64,000 nucleotides of DNA. It comes from Sva-07 sp942492715. GTDB lineage: Bacteria; Actinomycetota; Acidimicrobiia; Acidimicrobiales; Ilumatobacteraceae. Each line of letters begins with the position of its first letter. The stretch's first letter is position 1. This document shows positions 51,754 through 60,972 of this stretch, piece after piece. A program made the position numbers and the translations under genes. Location of the stretch: positions 1 through 64,000 of the forward strand of contig CALOFW010000024.1 of assembly GCA_942492715.1 (NCBI GenBank). The letters run 5' to 3'. The notes under the pieces are model-generated. The model did no database searches. It saw nothing but the letters and a program-made list of their open reading frames with translations, and was not told the DNA's origin.

Positions 51754-51981
51754 GACGCTCCTTGGGAGGTGCACCGGCGCATCGACACACGCGGGTTTCC
51801 GCGGTGGACACAAGTGCTGGTCGACTGCAAATGTTACGGACGCGTGACGAAAAGGGGTCAGCGGGCCGAGGAGTCATCGGTCACACCCGCACCGCCACGC
51901 TCGGTCCGAACGTCGGGACATTGGTCCGTTGCGGCCGATGACCGCCGAGGTGAAGACTGGCCGAGCACGAAAGGGGTCCCC

Positions 51982-54045
51982 ATGCGGTCGACCGAACAGA
52001 TCAGGAACGTGGTACTCGTCGGCCACAACTCGAGCGGCAAGACGAGCCTCGCGGAGGCGCTGCTCTTCCGAGCCGACGTGATCGCCCGACCGGGCGCGAT
52101 CGAGAAGGGGTCCACCGTGATGGACCACGACCCCGAAGAACGCGCCCGTCAGCAGTCGATCTCGCTGTCGGTGGCGTCGTTCGACTGGAACGACCATCGC
52201 ATCAACCTCATCGACACCCCCGGCTACGCCGATTTCCGCGGCGAAGCCCTGCTCGGCCTCGCCGCCGCCGACCTCGCCGTGTTCGTGATCGACGGCGTGG
52301 CGGGTGTGCAGTCGCAGGACGTGGTGCTGTGGCGACACGCCGCCGACATGGGCACCCCGCGAATCGTGTTCGTCAACAAGCTCGACCGCGAACGCTCGTC
52401 GTTCGACCGCACCCTCGCCCAGGTGCGCGAGGTGTTCGGCTCGCACGCCGACCCGACCGAGCTGCCGATCGGCGAGGAGTCGAGCTTCCACGGCGTCACC
52501 GACGTGCTCACCCATCACGCCTTCGTCTACGACTCGGGCCGCGCCGAGCCGGCCGATGTCCCCGCCGACCTCGCCGAGGTCGAACGCGCCGAACACGAAC
52601 ACCTCGTGGAGGACGTGATCGAGCTCGACGACGACCTCCTCGAGCAGTACCTCTCCGGCGACGAACCCTCCGCCGAGCAGCTCGAACATCTGCTGCACGA
52701 TGCCGTCGACCGCGCCCTCGCGTTCCCCGTGCTGTGCGGATCGGCGACCGCACCGATCGGCGCCGACCAGCTCGCTGACTTCATCTGCCGCGTCGGCCCC
52801 GCTCCCGGCGACGCCGGCCCCGCAGTGGTCGAGGCCGCGGGCGACACGATCGAGATCGCGCCCGACCCCGACGGCCAGCCGCTCGTGCTCGTGTTCAAGA
52901 CCACGATCGACGAGTTCCTCGGCCAGATCTCGTTCCTCAAGGTGCTCTCCGGCACGATCCGCTCCGACGACGTCCTCGTCAACCCACGGTCCGGCGCGAA
53001 GGAGCGGCTGCACAACCTGATCTCGATGACCGGTGGCTCCCAGACCCACGTCGACACGATCGGTGCCGGCGACATCGTCGCGGTCACCAAGCTCGCCGAC
53101 ACCCGCACCGGCGACACGCTCGCCCCCGAGGGCACGCCGGTGACCGCCATGCTCCCGAGGTTGCCGCGGCCGGTGTACGGCGTTGCGATCGCCGCCGCCA
53201 AGCAGTCCGACGAGGACCGGCTCGCCACCACGCTGCACCGGCTCGTGATCGAGGACCCGACGCTCGCGGTCCACCACGAGGACTCGACCGGCCAGACCGT
53301 GCTCAGCGGGGGCGGCGAGACGCACGTCCGCGTGGCCCTGTCACGCATCGAGCGTGCCGGGGTCGAACTCGACGTCGACGACGTCCGCGTCGCCTACCGC
53401 GCCACCCTCGCCGCACCGGTCGAGGTGGAGGGCAAGTACAAGAAGCAGAGCGGCGGCCACGGGCAGTTCGGTGTGGCCACGGTTCGTTTCGAACCGCTCC
53501 CCTCCGGTGCAGGTTTCGAGTTCGTCAGCGAGGTGACCGGCGGCGTGATCCCGAAGAACCTGGTGCCGGCGGTGGGCGCCGGCGTCGAAGAGGCGATGGC
53601 CCGAGGTGGACGCGACGGCTTCCCGATCGTCGACGTTCGAGCGGTGTGCACCGGCGGCAAGTACCACTCGGTCGACTCGTCGGAGATGAGCTTCAAGATG
53701 GCCGGCTCACTGGCGCTGCGCGAAGCGGTCGACCAGGTCGGCGTCGACGTGCTCGAACCGGTGAGCGAGATGATCGTCAAGGTGCCGGCCGTCCATCACG
53801 GCGACGTGCTCGGCGACCTCAACTCACGGCGCGCCCAGGTGCTCGGCACCGACACCGACGAATCCGGTGTGACCACCGTGCACGCGCTCGTCCCCACGGC
53901 GGAGATCCTGCGCTACGCGATCGACCTGCGCTCGCTCAGCGGCGGCAGCGGCTCGTTCGGCATCGATCACCACGGCTATCAGCCGCTCCCCGCCAACCTC
54001 GTCGACAAGGTCCGCCGAGCCGCCGTCGACGCCGCCGACACCTGA
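51982..54045 (+). CDS. Elongation factor G-like GTPase (EF-G paralogue)
   Basis: 687 residues from ATG 51982. The G domain reads VVLVGHNSSGKTSLAEALLF (G1), STVMDHDPEERARQQSI (G2 region), LIDTPGYADFRGE (G3) and VFVNKLDRERSSF (G4). Domains II-V follow with GHGQFGVATVRFEPLPSGAG and YAIDLRSLSGGSGSFGIDHH near the end. The G1 Ser-Ser-Gly-Lys and GAIEKGSTVMD residues place it among the EF-G-like group 2 proteins rather than the canonical fusA product; a stress- or ribosome-recycling role is plausible. The long frame upstream of 51982 is not coding. Confidence 0.9.
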   Translation: MRSTEQIRNVVLVGHNSSGKTSLAEALLFRADVIARPGAIEKGSTVMDHDPEERARQQSISLSVASFDWNDHRINLIDTPGYADFRGEALLGLAAADLAVFVIDGVAGVQSQDVVLWRHAADMGTPRIVFVNKLDRERSSFDRTLAQVREVFGSHADPTELPIGEESSFHGVTDVLTHHAFVYDSGRAEPADVPADLAEVERAEHEHLVEDVIELDDDLLEQYLSGDEPSAEQLEHLLHDAVDRALAFPVLCGSATAPIGADQLADFICRVGPAPGDAGPAVVEAAGDTIEIAPDPDGQPLVLVFKTTIDEFLGQISFLKVLSGTIRSDDVLVNPRSGAKERLHNLISMTGGSQTHVDTIGAGDIVAVTKLADTRTGDTLAPEGTPVTAMLPRLPRPVYGVAIAAAKQSDEDRLATTLHRLVIEDPTLAVHHEDSTGQTVLSGGGETHVRVALSRIERAGVELDVDDVRVAYRATLAAPVEVEGKYKKQSGGHGQFGVATVRFEPLPSGAGFEFVSEVTGGVIPKNLVPAVGAGVEEAMARGGRDGFPIVDVRAVCTGGKYHSVDSSEMSFKMAGSLALREAVDQVGVDVLEPVSEMIVKVPAVHHGDVLGDLNSRRAQVLGTDTDESGVTTVHALVPTAEILRYAIDLRSLSGGSGSFGIDHHGYQPLPANLVDKVRRAAVDAADT

Positions 54046-54120
54046 CGGCCACCCACCACCCACCACGGCGCCACCCACCACCCGCCACGGCGCCACCCAC
54101 CACCCACCACCCGCCCCGGC

Positions 54121-54171
54121 GTTTGCGTCGAGATTCCGGTGACCCGCCCCACCCGAAACGCAACGCAAACG
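54121..54171 (+). repeat. PR51, copy 3
   Basis: GTTTGCGTCGAGATTCCGGT ... CAACGCAAACG. Preceded at 54052-54120 by an imperfect CCACCCACCACC/CGGCGCC low-complexity tract. 20 bp before copy 4. Confidence 0.75.
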
Positions 54172-54191
54172 GGAACCGCCCAACCCACCAC

Positions 54192-54242
54192 GTTTGCGTC
54201 GAGGTTTCGGTGACCCGGCCCACCCGAAACGCTACGCAAACG
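54192..54242 (+). repeat. PR51, copy 4
   Basis: GTTTGCGTCGAGGTTTCGGT ... CTACGCAAACG, between the EF-G-like gene and the acylphosphatase gene (convergent). Confidence 0.75.
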
Positions 54243-54262
54243 GTGGGGGAAGGCGGGGCGGG

Positions 54263-54538
54263 TCAGTACTCGATGCGGAAGCTGCGTTCGGCGCGGAGCG
54301 GTTCGTCGGTGACGGCGATCCCCGTGACCTGTGCACGAGGAGGACCGTGCCGGCACCAGTCGAGGAACTGATCGATCACGTCGCGCCGGCCCTCGGCGAC
54401 GACCTCGACGGTGCGATCCGATCGGTTGCGCACCCAGCCGCGCACGCCGAGTCGTTGCGCCTCGGCCCGGCAGCTGTCACGGAAGAACACGCCCTGCACC
54501 CGACCCGACACGATCGCCCGGCACCGCACCTCGCTCAT
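54263..54538 (-). CDS. acyP: Acylphosphatase
   Basis: 91 residues from ATG 54538. SGRVQGVFFRDSCRAEAQRL has the catalytic Arg of GxVQGVxFR, and VRGWVRNRSDRTVEVVAEGR has the catalytic Asn of GWVxN; the end FRIEY is also typical. The enzyme hydrolyses acyl phosphates. Longer upstream frame passes through PR51 copies 5 and 6 and is not real. Flanked by PR51 copies on both sides. Confidence 0.93.
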   Translation of the reverse strand: MSEVRCRAIVSGRVQGVFFRDSCRAEAQRLGVRGWVRNRSDRTVEVVAEGRRDVIDQFLDWCRHGPPRAQVTGIAVTDEPLRAERSFRIEY

Positions 54539-54631
54539 CGTCACCCAGTCTCGCAGCCCCTGACCACCGTCGCCTCCACCCGCCCGCGCCGCACCGCACC
54601 GCACCGCACCGCCGCGGCCCGCATCCGACCG

Positions 54632-54682
54632 GTTTGCGCCGAGATTCGGGTGACCCGTCCCACCCAGAGTGCAACGCAAACG
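54632..54682 (+). repeat. PR51, copy 5
   Basis: GTTTGCGCCGAGATTCGGGT ... CAACGCAAACG, immediately upstream of the acylphosphatase gene region. Confidence 0.75.
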
Positions 54683-54727
54683 GAGAGGGGGACCTCGAAC
54701 CGGTTTGGCCCGACCTCTCTGCGGAAC

Positions 54728-54778
54728 GTTTGTGTTGCAGTCTGGGTGACCCGTCCCACCCGAAGTGCAACGCAAACG
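54728..54778 (+). repeat. PR51, copy 6
   Basis: GTTTGTGTTGCAGTCTGGGT ... CAACGCAAACG, near the stop of the regulator gene at 54800. Copies 5 and 6 are 45 bp apart. Confidence 0.75.
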
Positions 54779-54799
54779 GAGAGGGGGCGCGAGAGTGGG

Positions 54800-57340
54800 T
54801 CAGGGGGCGAGGCCGCGGAGGGCGAGGCGGGTGCGCTCGACCGTGGTGGCGACCGGGAGCACGGCGCCGGCGGCGCGGCAGGCGGCGGCCTGATCGGCGC
54901 CGAGCTGCTGCTCGATCGAATCGCGGGTGTCGAGCACCAGGTCGCGCAGCGTCACCATGAGCGGCGGCGCCCCGACCGCGCTGTGGGCCTCGATCGAACC
55001 GAGCACTTCCGCGGCCACCGCAGGCTGGCCGATCCGATCGAGTGCGATCACGCAGCGCATCAGGGTGTGCCACTGCTGTGCCCACTCACCGGTGCGATAC
55101 CAGACGTCGACCTGTTCCGCGAGCTCCTCGCAGCCGGGCCCGAGGTCGCCGTGCGACACCCGCAACGCGCCGATCTCGGTCCGAGCGAACGCGCTCAGCC
55201 ACCGGTTGCCGACCGATCGGGCCAGACGGTCGCCGTGCGAGAACGCACTCAGCGCGTGCGCGTCGTCGCCGTGGATCGAGAACCCCTCGGCCACCCACGA
55301 GCACGCCAGGTCGGTGACGCCACCGGTGAGTTCGGCGGCGCGTCGGGAGAGCTGACTGAGCCGATGCCCCTCGTCGTAGTCGCCGCACGAACTCGCCGCC
55401 ACCGACGCCATGTAGAAGGCGTGCGCTCGCCGCGAATCGTTCCCCGAGGCGTTGGCCAGTTCGATCAGGTGGGCATTCTCGGCGATTCCCCGCTCCAACT
55501 CGTCGATCGCGTAGTACACGTTCGCCCGCACCCGCTCCACGAGCCCGACCGGCGCCACCCCGAGCGTCTGCTCGGCGCGCTCAGCAGCGGCGGCCAGTTC
55601 CAGCGACCGACCGAACTCGCCGCGGCAGAAGGCGCCGTAGGCCCGCACGCCGAGCACCACCGGATACGCCGGATGTTCCGAGCCGCCCGGCATCTCCGAC
55701 ATCGCGTCGGCCCAGGTGAACACCTCGTAGTGGAGCGTGCGCATCCCGTACTCGCGCATGGCGCACGCGAGACCGAACGCCGTGTCGACGTCACCGATCT
55801 CCACCGAGAATCGCTGTGCGGCGCGGAGATCGGCGAACGACGCGTCCGCCCGAGCCACCGCGGCTCCCTCGTCGGTCGAGTTCAGGCCCGCCTCGATCGC
55901 CGCGGCGGCACCGGCGAACTGCCGTGCGTGTGTGGCGTACAGCGTCACGCTCCGCTCGTCGTCGAGGCGACTCCGGCCGTACTCCCGCAGCGTCTCGAGC
56001 ATCTCGTACCGCGTCCCGCCGCCGGGTGAACGCCTCACCGCCAGCATCGACCGCTCGGTGAGCCGCGTGAGCACGTCGAGCACGTCGTCGTCCCCATCGG
56101 AGATCGATTCGGCGGCCGCCAGATCGAACTGTCCGGCGAACACCGCCAGCGACGCGAAGACCCGCTTCTCGTCGTCGTCGAGCAGCTCGTACGACCACCC
56201 GATCGCATCCTGCAACGTGCGATGCCGCGGGTCGGCGCCCCGCCGGACCCCCTTGAGGAGACGGAAGCGTTCGTCGAGCCGACTGGCGATCTCGGCCACG
56301 TCGATCGCTCGCGCCCGCGAGGCCGCCAGTTCCAGTGCGAGCGGGATGCCGTCGAGCCGCCGGCAGATCTCCACCACGGCGGGTGCGTTCTGCTCCGTCA
56401 GCTCGAAACCCGGGTCGGCCGCTTGCGCCCGCTCGAGGAACAACGCCACCGCCGGAACGCTCGCGAGGTCGGCGAACGGCGTCGCTTCGAGATCGTCGAC
56501 CGACAGCGGCGCCACCGGACGTACGTGTTCACCCATCACCGCCAACGGTTCGCGACTGGTGGCCACGATCGAGACGCGAGGCGCCGCGCGAAGGATCCGC
56601 TCGACCAGCTCGGCGACCGGCTCCACCAGGTGCTCGCAGTTGTCGAGCAGCAACAGGGTGCTGCGGGCGCGGAGCACGTCGACGATCGCATCCTCGATCG
56701 ACAGGCCGAGGCCGGTGTTGACGCCCAACGCTCCCGCGATCGATGCGTAGGCCGCATCGCGGTCGTCGACCGTCACCAGCTCGACGACGAAGACGCCATC
56801 GGCGTAGTGCGACGCGACCGCCCTGGCCAGCTCCATCCCGAGCGACGTCTTGCCCACACCGGCGCTCCCCACGAGTGTGATCAGCCGGCTCTCACCGAGT
56901 TCTTCGATCAATGCCGCCAGGAACTCGTCACGGCCGATCAGCCGTTGCAGGGCGATCGGCAGTTCGCGCGCCGGCTCGCCGAAGGCGTTGCCCCGATCGT
57001 CGTCGCCGTCACGCACGTCGGCCCGCCCGCCGACGATCCGGACCTCGGCGACGAACTCGTACCCCTTGCCGTGCACGGTGCGGATGACGGCCTGGCGGGT
57101 GCCGTCGTCACCGACCGCTCGACGCGCCGACTTCATCCGTGACGTGAGCGCCGACTCGCTCACGAAACGATCGCCCCAGATCTCGTCGAGGAGCTCCTCC
57201 TTGCGCACCACCTCGCCGTGGCGCTCGGCGAGGAACTGCAGGACATCGAACACCTGCGGCTCCACCGGCACATCGCTCCCGCCACGCCGCAACACGACCC
57301 GGTCGAGGTCGAGTTCGCAGTCGTTGAATTCGATGATCAT
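54800..57340 (-). CDS. Winged-helix/STAND ATPase/TPR transcriptional regulator
   Basis: 846 residues from ATG 57340. The N-terminal Trans_reg_C (OmpR-type) winged helix is VDVPVEPQVFDVLQFLAERH-like (PVEPQVFDVLQFLAERHGEV) with VHGKGYEFVAEVRIVGG; then an ATPase domain with Walker A VGSAGVGKTSLGMELARAVA, Walker B LLLLDNCEHLVEPVAELVER and sensor-like SIVATSREPLAVMGEHVRPV. The rest is helical TPR-like repeats. This combination matches AfsR/LuxR-like STAND regulators that sense a ligand and then activate transcription. No receiver domain. Target genes unknown. Confidence 0.85.
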   Translation of the reverse strand: MIIEFNDCELDLDRVVLRRGGSDVPVEPQVFDVLQFLAERHGEVVRKEELLDEIWGDRFVSESALTSRMKSARRAVGDDGTRQAVIRTVHGKGYEFVAEVRIVGGRADVRDGDDDRGNAFGEPARELPIALQRLIGRDEFLAALIEELGESRLITLVGSAGVGKTSLGMELARAVASHYADGVFVVELVTVDDRDAAYASIAGALGVNTGLGLSIEDAIVDVLRARSTLLLLDNCEHLVEPVAELVERILRAAPRVSIVATSREPLAVMGEHVRPVAPLSVDDLEATPFADLASVPAVALFLERAQAADPGFELTEQNAPAVVEICRRLDGIPLALELAASRARAIDVAEIASRLDERFRLLKGVRRGADPRHRTLQDAIGWSYELLDDDEKRVFASLAVFAGQFDLAAAESISDGDDDVLDVLTRLTERSMLAVRRSPGGGTRYEMLETLREYGRSRLDDERSVTLYATHARQFAGAAAAIEAGLNSTDEGAAVARADASFADLRAAQRFSVEIGDVDTAFGLACAMREYGMRTLHYEVFTWADAMSEMPGGSEHPAYPVVLGVRAYGAFCRGEFGRSLELAAAAERAEQTLGVAPVGLVERVRANVYYAIDELERGIAENAHLIELANASGNDSRRAHAFYMASVAASSCGDYDEGHRLSQLSRRAAELTGGVTDLACSWVAEGFSIHGDDAHALSAFSHGDRLARSVGNRWLSAFARTEIGALRVSHGDLGPGCEELAEQVDVWYRTGEWAQQWHTLMRCVIALDRIGQPAVAAEVLGSIEAHSAVGAPPLMVTLRDLVLDTRDSIEQQLGADQAAACRAAGAVLPVATTVERTRLALRGLAP

Positions 57341-57429
57341 CCGCACGCCCCCCGCCGGTGAACGGCATCCGCTCACCAGCCTGTCGGACGAGCTTGCCAC
57401 GTTCTGGTGTGGTGGCGCGTCGGTGCCGG

Positions 57430-58677
57430 TCACACCCGGCTGGCGGTGGTCGCGAGATGGCCGACCAGATGCGTCGCGAGGTCGTCGGCGTCGGGGCCGA
57501 CCCCGTCGAGGAAACTCGACTTGCGACGTCGCAGGAACGGCAGCCCCAGCACGTACATACCCGGCACGGGAAGCACGCCGCCGTCGTGCACGAGTCGCCC
57601 CTTCCGGTCCAGCAGCCGCGGATCGAGCCACGGGTAGGTCGGCCGGAACCCGGTGGCCCACACAACGGTGCCGATCGAGCGCAGGTCGGCCTCCAACACC
57701 GGCGGCCCCACCGCGGTGGGGGCGGGGCGCGACGGCTCGCGGAGTTCGCCGTCGAGGCCGTGGGCAGTGGCGTACTCGTCGCACAGGTCGAGCAACCGGC
57801 CCTGCTTGAGGTCGGCCGACGCGCACATGTTGGCGAACGAACCGGAGAACTGCGCCCGGTGTCCGCTGCACCCCACGAGGCGTCCGACGAGCCGAGCCCC
57901 GTTGGCGGCCACGGCGTTCAGGTCGAGGTCGCGCCGTTCCGGTGTGCCGACCAGCTGCAGTGACGGCAGACGCCGGGCGCGGCCGATGTCGGGCACCTCG
58001 TCGTAGCGCTCGTCGAGCTGACCGACGGCGTCCATCCACCAGTGGATGTCCATGCCCCGATAGGTGCGGGGCAGGCGGACGTGGTCGCCGACGGCCAGCG
58101 TCACCTCGCGACCCGCTCGGCTGAGTTCGTCGGCGATCTGCAGCCCGGACGCCGACGCCCCGACGACCAGCACGCCGCCGTCGGCGAGCCGATCGGGAGC
58201 GCGGTAGCGGATCGGCGACACGTGGTCGAGATGATCCGGCATGCCGTTCGCGATCGGCGGGATGTGCGGATCGCTGCAGGCACCGGTGGCGAGCACCACC
58301 GCCCGCGCACGCCACTCGCCGTCATCGGTGGCGACGACGTGCGACGTGTCGGACGACTCGATGTCAGTCACGCCGGTGCCGTGCCGGACCGGCGCGTCGA
58401 ACGAGCGCCGGTAGTCGTCCAGGTGGGCGGCCACCTCGACGGCGGTCATGTAGCCGTCGGGGTCGTCGCCCCGGTAGGCCCAACCGGGGAGGCGGCTCAG
58501 CCAGTTGGGCGTGAGCAACCGGAGCGAGTCCCAACGTTGCGTCCTCCACGAGTTGGCGGTGTCGCCGCGTTCGAGCACGATGTGATCGACGGATCGACGG
58601 GTCAGGCAGTGGCTCATCGCCAAGCCCGCCTGCCCGCCGCCGATCACGACGACATCGGTGGTTCGTGGTGCAGTCAT
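57430..58677 (-). CDS. Flavin-containing monooxygenase-like oxidoreductase
   Basis: 415 residues from ATG 58677. Motifs VVVIGGGQAGLAMSHCLTRR (FAD), ERGDTANSWRTQRWDSLRLL, VLVVGASASGLQIADELSRA (NADPH) and VVWATGFRPTYPWL match YpdA/CzcO-type monooxygenases and are close to the 29978 enzyme (GSSWADRYDSLRLN). It sits upstream of OsmC on the same strand, with 44 bp between, so the two could be a small oxidative-chemistry unit. Confidence 0.88.
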   Translation of the reverse strand: MTAPRTTDVVVIGGGQAGLAMSHCLTRRSVDHIVLERGDTANSWRTQRWDSLRLLTPNWLSRLPGWAYRGDDPDGYMTAVEVAAHLDDYRRSFDAPVRHGTGVTDIESSDTSHVVATDDGEWRARAVVLATGACSDPHIPPIANGMPDHLDHVSPIRYRAPDRLADGGVLVVGASASGLQIADELSRAGREVTLAVGDHVRLPRTYRGMDIHWWMDAVGQLDERYDEVPDIGRARRLPSLQLVGTPERRDLDLNAVAANGARLVGRLVGCSGHRAQFSGSFANMCASADLKQGRLLDLCDEYATAHGLDGELREPSRPAPTAVGPPVLEADLRSIGTVVWATGFRPTYPWLDPRLLDRKGRLVHDGGVLPVPGMYVLGLPFLRRRKSSFLDGVGPDADDLATHLVGHLATTASRV

Positions 58678-58720
58678 CGGACTCACTCCGGTACTCGCCG
58701 CCAGCCGCTCGGTCGACGGT

Positions 58721-59296
58721 TCAGTTGACCGAGACGACGATCGACGTCGGGTTGGCGATGACGTCGAACGATGCCGATCGCTTCTGAGACTGGGCGACGA
58801 TGCCCTCGAGCTCGGCCTCGGTGGCGTCGGCATCGATGTCGTAGTGCACCCGGATCGCGGAGAACCCGTTGCGGACGTCGCTGTCGATGCCCAGGATCCC
58901 GGCGAGGTCCATGTTCGCCTCCACGGTCGCCTTCACCGAGCGGAGCTGCACCCCGCGGTGGGTCGCCACCGACGCGACACCGGCGGTCAGGCAGCCGGCA
59001 AGGCCGATCAGCAACATCTCCGGCGGCGTCGGGCCGTTGTCGGCAGAGGCGAAGAGCTCCGGGTGGTCGGTGTCGGCCGAGTACGGCTGGCGGTGGGTCT
59101 GCTCGCCGCCGGCCCCGCTGAACTTCTCGACGGTCGTGCGGCTGTGGGTGCCGTTGACCCACTCGCAGTCGGCGCGCCACGTGAACTGCGCCAGCTCCGG
59201 CATCTCGGTCATGTGATCCCGGGCGCCGAGCAGGGCTTCGACGTTGACGCCGTTGTCGACGGCGGGGGTTTCGGTGCTGGTTTGGGTGATGGTCAT
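58721..59296 (-). CDS. OsmC/Ohr-family protein
   Basis: 191 residues from ATG 59296; GAAGGAG 8-9 nt upstream. The family's catalytic cysteine region appears as PPEMLLIGLAGCLTAGVASV (one redox Cys visible; the second, usually earlier in Ohr, is not at its normal place). The body shows OsmC secondary structure (DATEAELEGIVAQSQKRSAS). It would reduce organic peroxides. Divergent from a methyltransferase; a nested inverted repeat lies between them. Confidence 0.85.
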   Translation of the reverse strand: MTITQTSTETPAVDNGVNVEALLGARDHMTEMPELAQFTWRADCEWVNGTHSRTTVEKFSGAGGEQTHRQPYSADTDHPELFASADNGPTPPEMLLIGLAGCLTAGVASVATHRGVQLRSVKATVEANMDLAGILGIDSDVRNGFSAIRVHYDIDADATEAELEGIVAQSQKRSASFDVIANPTSIVVSVN

Positions 59297-59388
59297 GGTG
59301 GTTGCTCCTTCGGGTCCGGACGGGATCGGTGTCCCGTACCGGGTCGGTGGTTGTCGAGCACCACCGTGACGGAACGCCCGAGCCGATG

Positions 59389-59441
59389 CTTGGAGACGAG
59401 GTGGAGATGACCCGAAGATGCATCTCCATCCGGTCTCCAAG
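59389..59441. promoter_or_regulatory. Nested inverted repeat in the OsmC/methyltransferase divergent promoter
   Basis: CTTGGAGAC (59389) pairs with GTCTCCAAG (59433), and inside it TGGAGATG (59402) pairs with CATCTCCA (59421). A candidate site for a dimeric regulator acting on both genes, possibly an oxidative-stress repressor. Which protein binds is not known. Confidence 0.55.
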
Positions 59442-59465
59442 ACCTGACGGGCCGACATCGTCACG

Positions 59466-60320
59466 ATGGAACCCATGACCACGAACGACACAACCCACGA
59501 AACGACGGGCAAGGATCATCCGGCCGACAGACCGGAGGGCCACGACTGGGAGGTGGCCGGCTCTGCCTGGGGGCGGTGCTCACGCGACTGGGCGTGCCTG
59601 TTCGAGCACTACGCGGTCGACGTGATCCAGGCGATCTTCCGCCGCGTCGGCGTCGACGAGGGCACGTCGATGCTCGACATCGCGTGCGGGTCGGGGCTGG
59701 CCGTCCGCTATGCGGACGAGATGGGCGCCGACGCCGCCGGGATCGACGCGGCGGCACCACTGGTCGAGATCGCCCGCGACCGCGCCCCCGATGCCGACCT
59801 TCGTATCGGCAACATGTTCGAGCTGCCGTGGGCCGACGAGTCCTTCGACGCGGTCACGTCGATCAACGGGGTGTGGGGCGGCTGCGAGGGCGCGCTCGTC
59901 GAGGCCCATCGAGTGCTGAAGCCCGGTGGCCGCATCGGGATCAGCTTCTGGGGCAAGGGGCACCTCGACCTGCGCGCCTGCTTCATCGCCTTCGCACTGA
60001 ACGCGCCGGAGACGCACATGGACGGGATGCGGCGCACCAACGACATCGCCCGTCCCGGCGTCGCCGAGGCGATGCTGGAGTCGACCGGCTTCGAGGTGCT
60101 CGAACGAGGCGGCCGCACCTCGACCGTCGAGTGGCCGGACGCCGACACGGCCTGGCGAGCGATCTCGAGCGTCGGGCCCGCTGTGCCCGCACTGGAGAAG
60201 GTGGGCGCCGACGTGCTGCGCCCGCAGGTGATGGAGTCCGTCGAGACCCTGAAGGACCGCCACGGCATCTACCGGTTCTGCAACGACCAACAGTTCGTCA
60301 TCGCCCGCAAGCCCGCCTGA
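59466..60320 (+). CDS. SAM-dependent methyltransferase
   Basis: 284 residues; ATG 59466 or 59475. SMLDIACGSGLAVRYADEMG is motif I, DAAAPLVEIARDRAPDADLR follows, then NMFELPWADESFDAVTSING (motif II) and LKPGGRIGISFWGKGHLDLR (motif III). The C-terminus (GVAEAMLESTGFEVLERG) fits the Methyltransf_11/25 group acting on small molecules. It is divergent from OsmC and shares its control region. Confidence 0.87.
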   Translation: MEPMTTNDTTHETTGKDHPADRPEGHDWEVAGSAWGRCSRDWACLFEHYAVDVIQAIFRRVGVDEGTSMLDIACGSGLAVRYADEMGADAAGIDAAAPLVEIARDRAPDADLRIGNMFELPWADESFDAVTSINGVWGGCEGALVEAHRVLKPGGRIGISFWGKGHLDLRACFIAFALNAPETHMDGMRRTNDIARPGVAEAMLESTGFEVLERGGRTSTVEWPDADTAWRAISSVGPAVPALEKVGADVLRPQVMESVETLKDRHGIYRFCNDQQFVIARKPA

Positions 60321-60335
60321 CTCGCACCCTGCTTC

Positions 60336-60386
60336 GTTTGCGACGAGATCTCGGTGACCCGCCCCACCCGGAATGCAGCGCAAACG
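60336..60386 (+). repeat. PR51, copy 7
   Basis: GTTTGCGACGAGATCTCGGT ... CAGCGCAAACG, between the methyltransferase stop and the cupin start. No room for a separate terminator. Confidence 0.75.
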
Positions 60387-60414
60387 ACGAATCGGGGATC
60401 GGTACCGTGGCGGC

Positions 60415-60942
60415 GTGGATCCGCGTGTGGCCGAGCTGATCGAGCAGTACGGGTTCGAGCCGCTGCCCGTGGAGGGCACGCTGTTCGTGAGCACCTACCG
60501 GTCGACCGACGACACGCCGGACGGCGGGCCGGTCGGCACGGCGATGATCGGCATGTACGCCCACGAGCCGATCAGCCGCTCGCTGTTCCATCGGCTCCCC
60601 ACCGACGAGATCTGGCACTTCTACGGCGGCGACCCGATCCGCCTGGTGCTCCTCCACCCCGACGGCACGTCGGCCGACGTCTGGCTCGGGACCGACGTCG
60701 GTGCCGGGCAACGGGTGCAGTTCGTGATCCCCGCGGGGACCTGGCAGGCCGGTGAGCTGCTTCCCGACGGCGTCCACGGGCTGTTCGGCTGCACGATGGC
60801 ACCCGGGTTCACCGGCGCCGGATTCGAGGCCGGCACCCGCGCCGCGCTCCTCGCCTCCCACCCCGATCGGGCAGCCGACATCGAACGCCTCACCGTCGCC
60901 GATGGCAGCCACACCTCCATGCCCGACGGCTTCGCCACCTGA
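60415..60942 (+). CDS. Cupin (DUF985/Cupin_5) protein
   Basis: 175 residues from GTG 60415, chosen because TACCGT lies exactly 6 nt upstream. EGTLFVSTYRSTDDTPDGGP, then SRSLFHRLPTDEIWHFYGGD (cupin motif 1, H-x-D-E-x-W-x-F-x-x-G) and VPAGTWQAGELL, GLFGCTMAPGFTGAGFEAGT (motif 2). Such DUF985 cupins bind sugars or small metabolites; enzymatic role unclear. Confidence 0.85.
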   Translation: MDPRVAELIEQYGFEPLPVEGTLFVSTYRSTDDTPDGGPVGTAMIGMYAHEPISRSLFHRLPTDEIWHFYGGDPIRLVLLHPDGTSADVWLGTDVGAGQRVQFVIPAGTWQAGELLPDGVHGLFGCTMAPGFTGAGFEAGTRAALLASHPDRAADIERLTVADGSHTSMPDGFAT

Positions 60943-60972
60943 CCCGCTCACCACCCCGCCACCGATCACCCC

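Noticed and set aside
50986..51981. N-terminal extension (332 codons) of the EF-G-like protein
   Set aside because: Antisense to the Rpf-like gene and its leader; the GTPase starts with its G1 region soon after 51982.
51754..51981. c-di-AMP (ydaO) riboswitch in the Rpf-like gene leader
   Set aside because: Such leaders are common before actinobacterial cell-wall hydrolases, but the conserved core was not found in this leader; only a short CCGCGG-like hairpin is present.
54539..54775. N-terminal extension of the acylphosphatase
   Set aside because: It would translate through two PR51 copies; the enzyme's conserved start is at ATG 54538.
54121..54778. Short CRISPR or intergenic array from clustered PR51 copies
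   Set aside because: Spacing between copies is irregular (20, 389 and 45 bp), a gene lies inside, and no cas genes occur.
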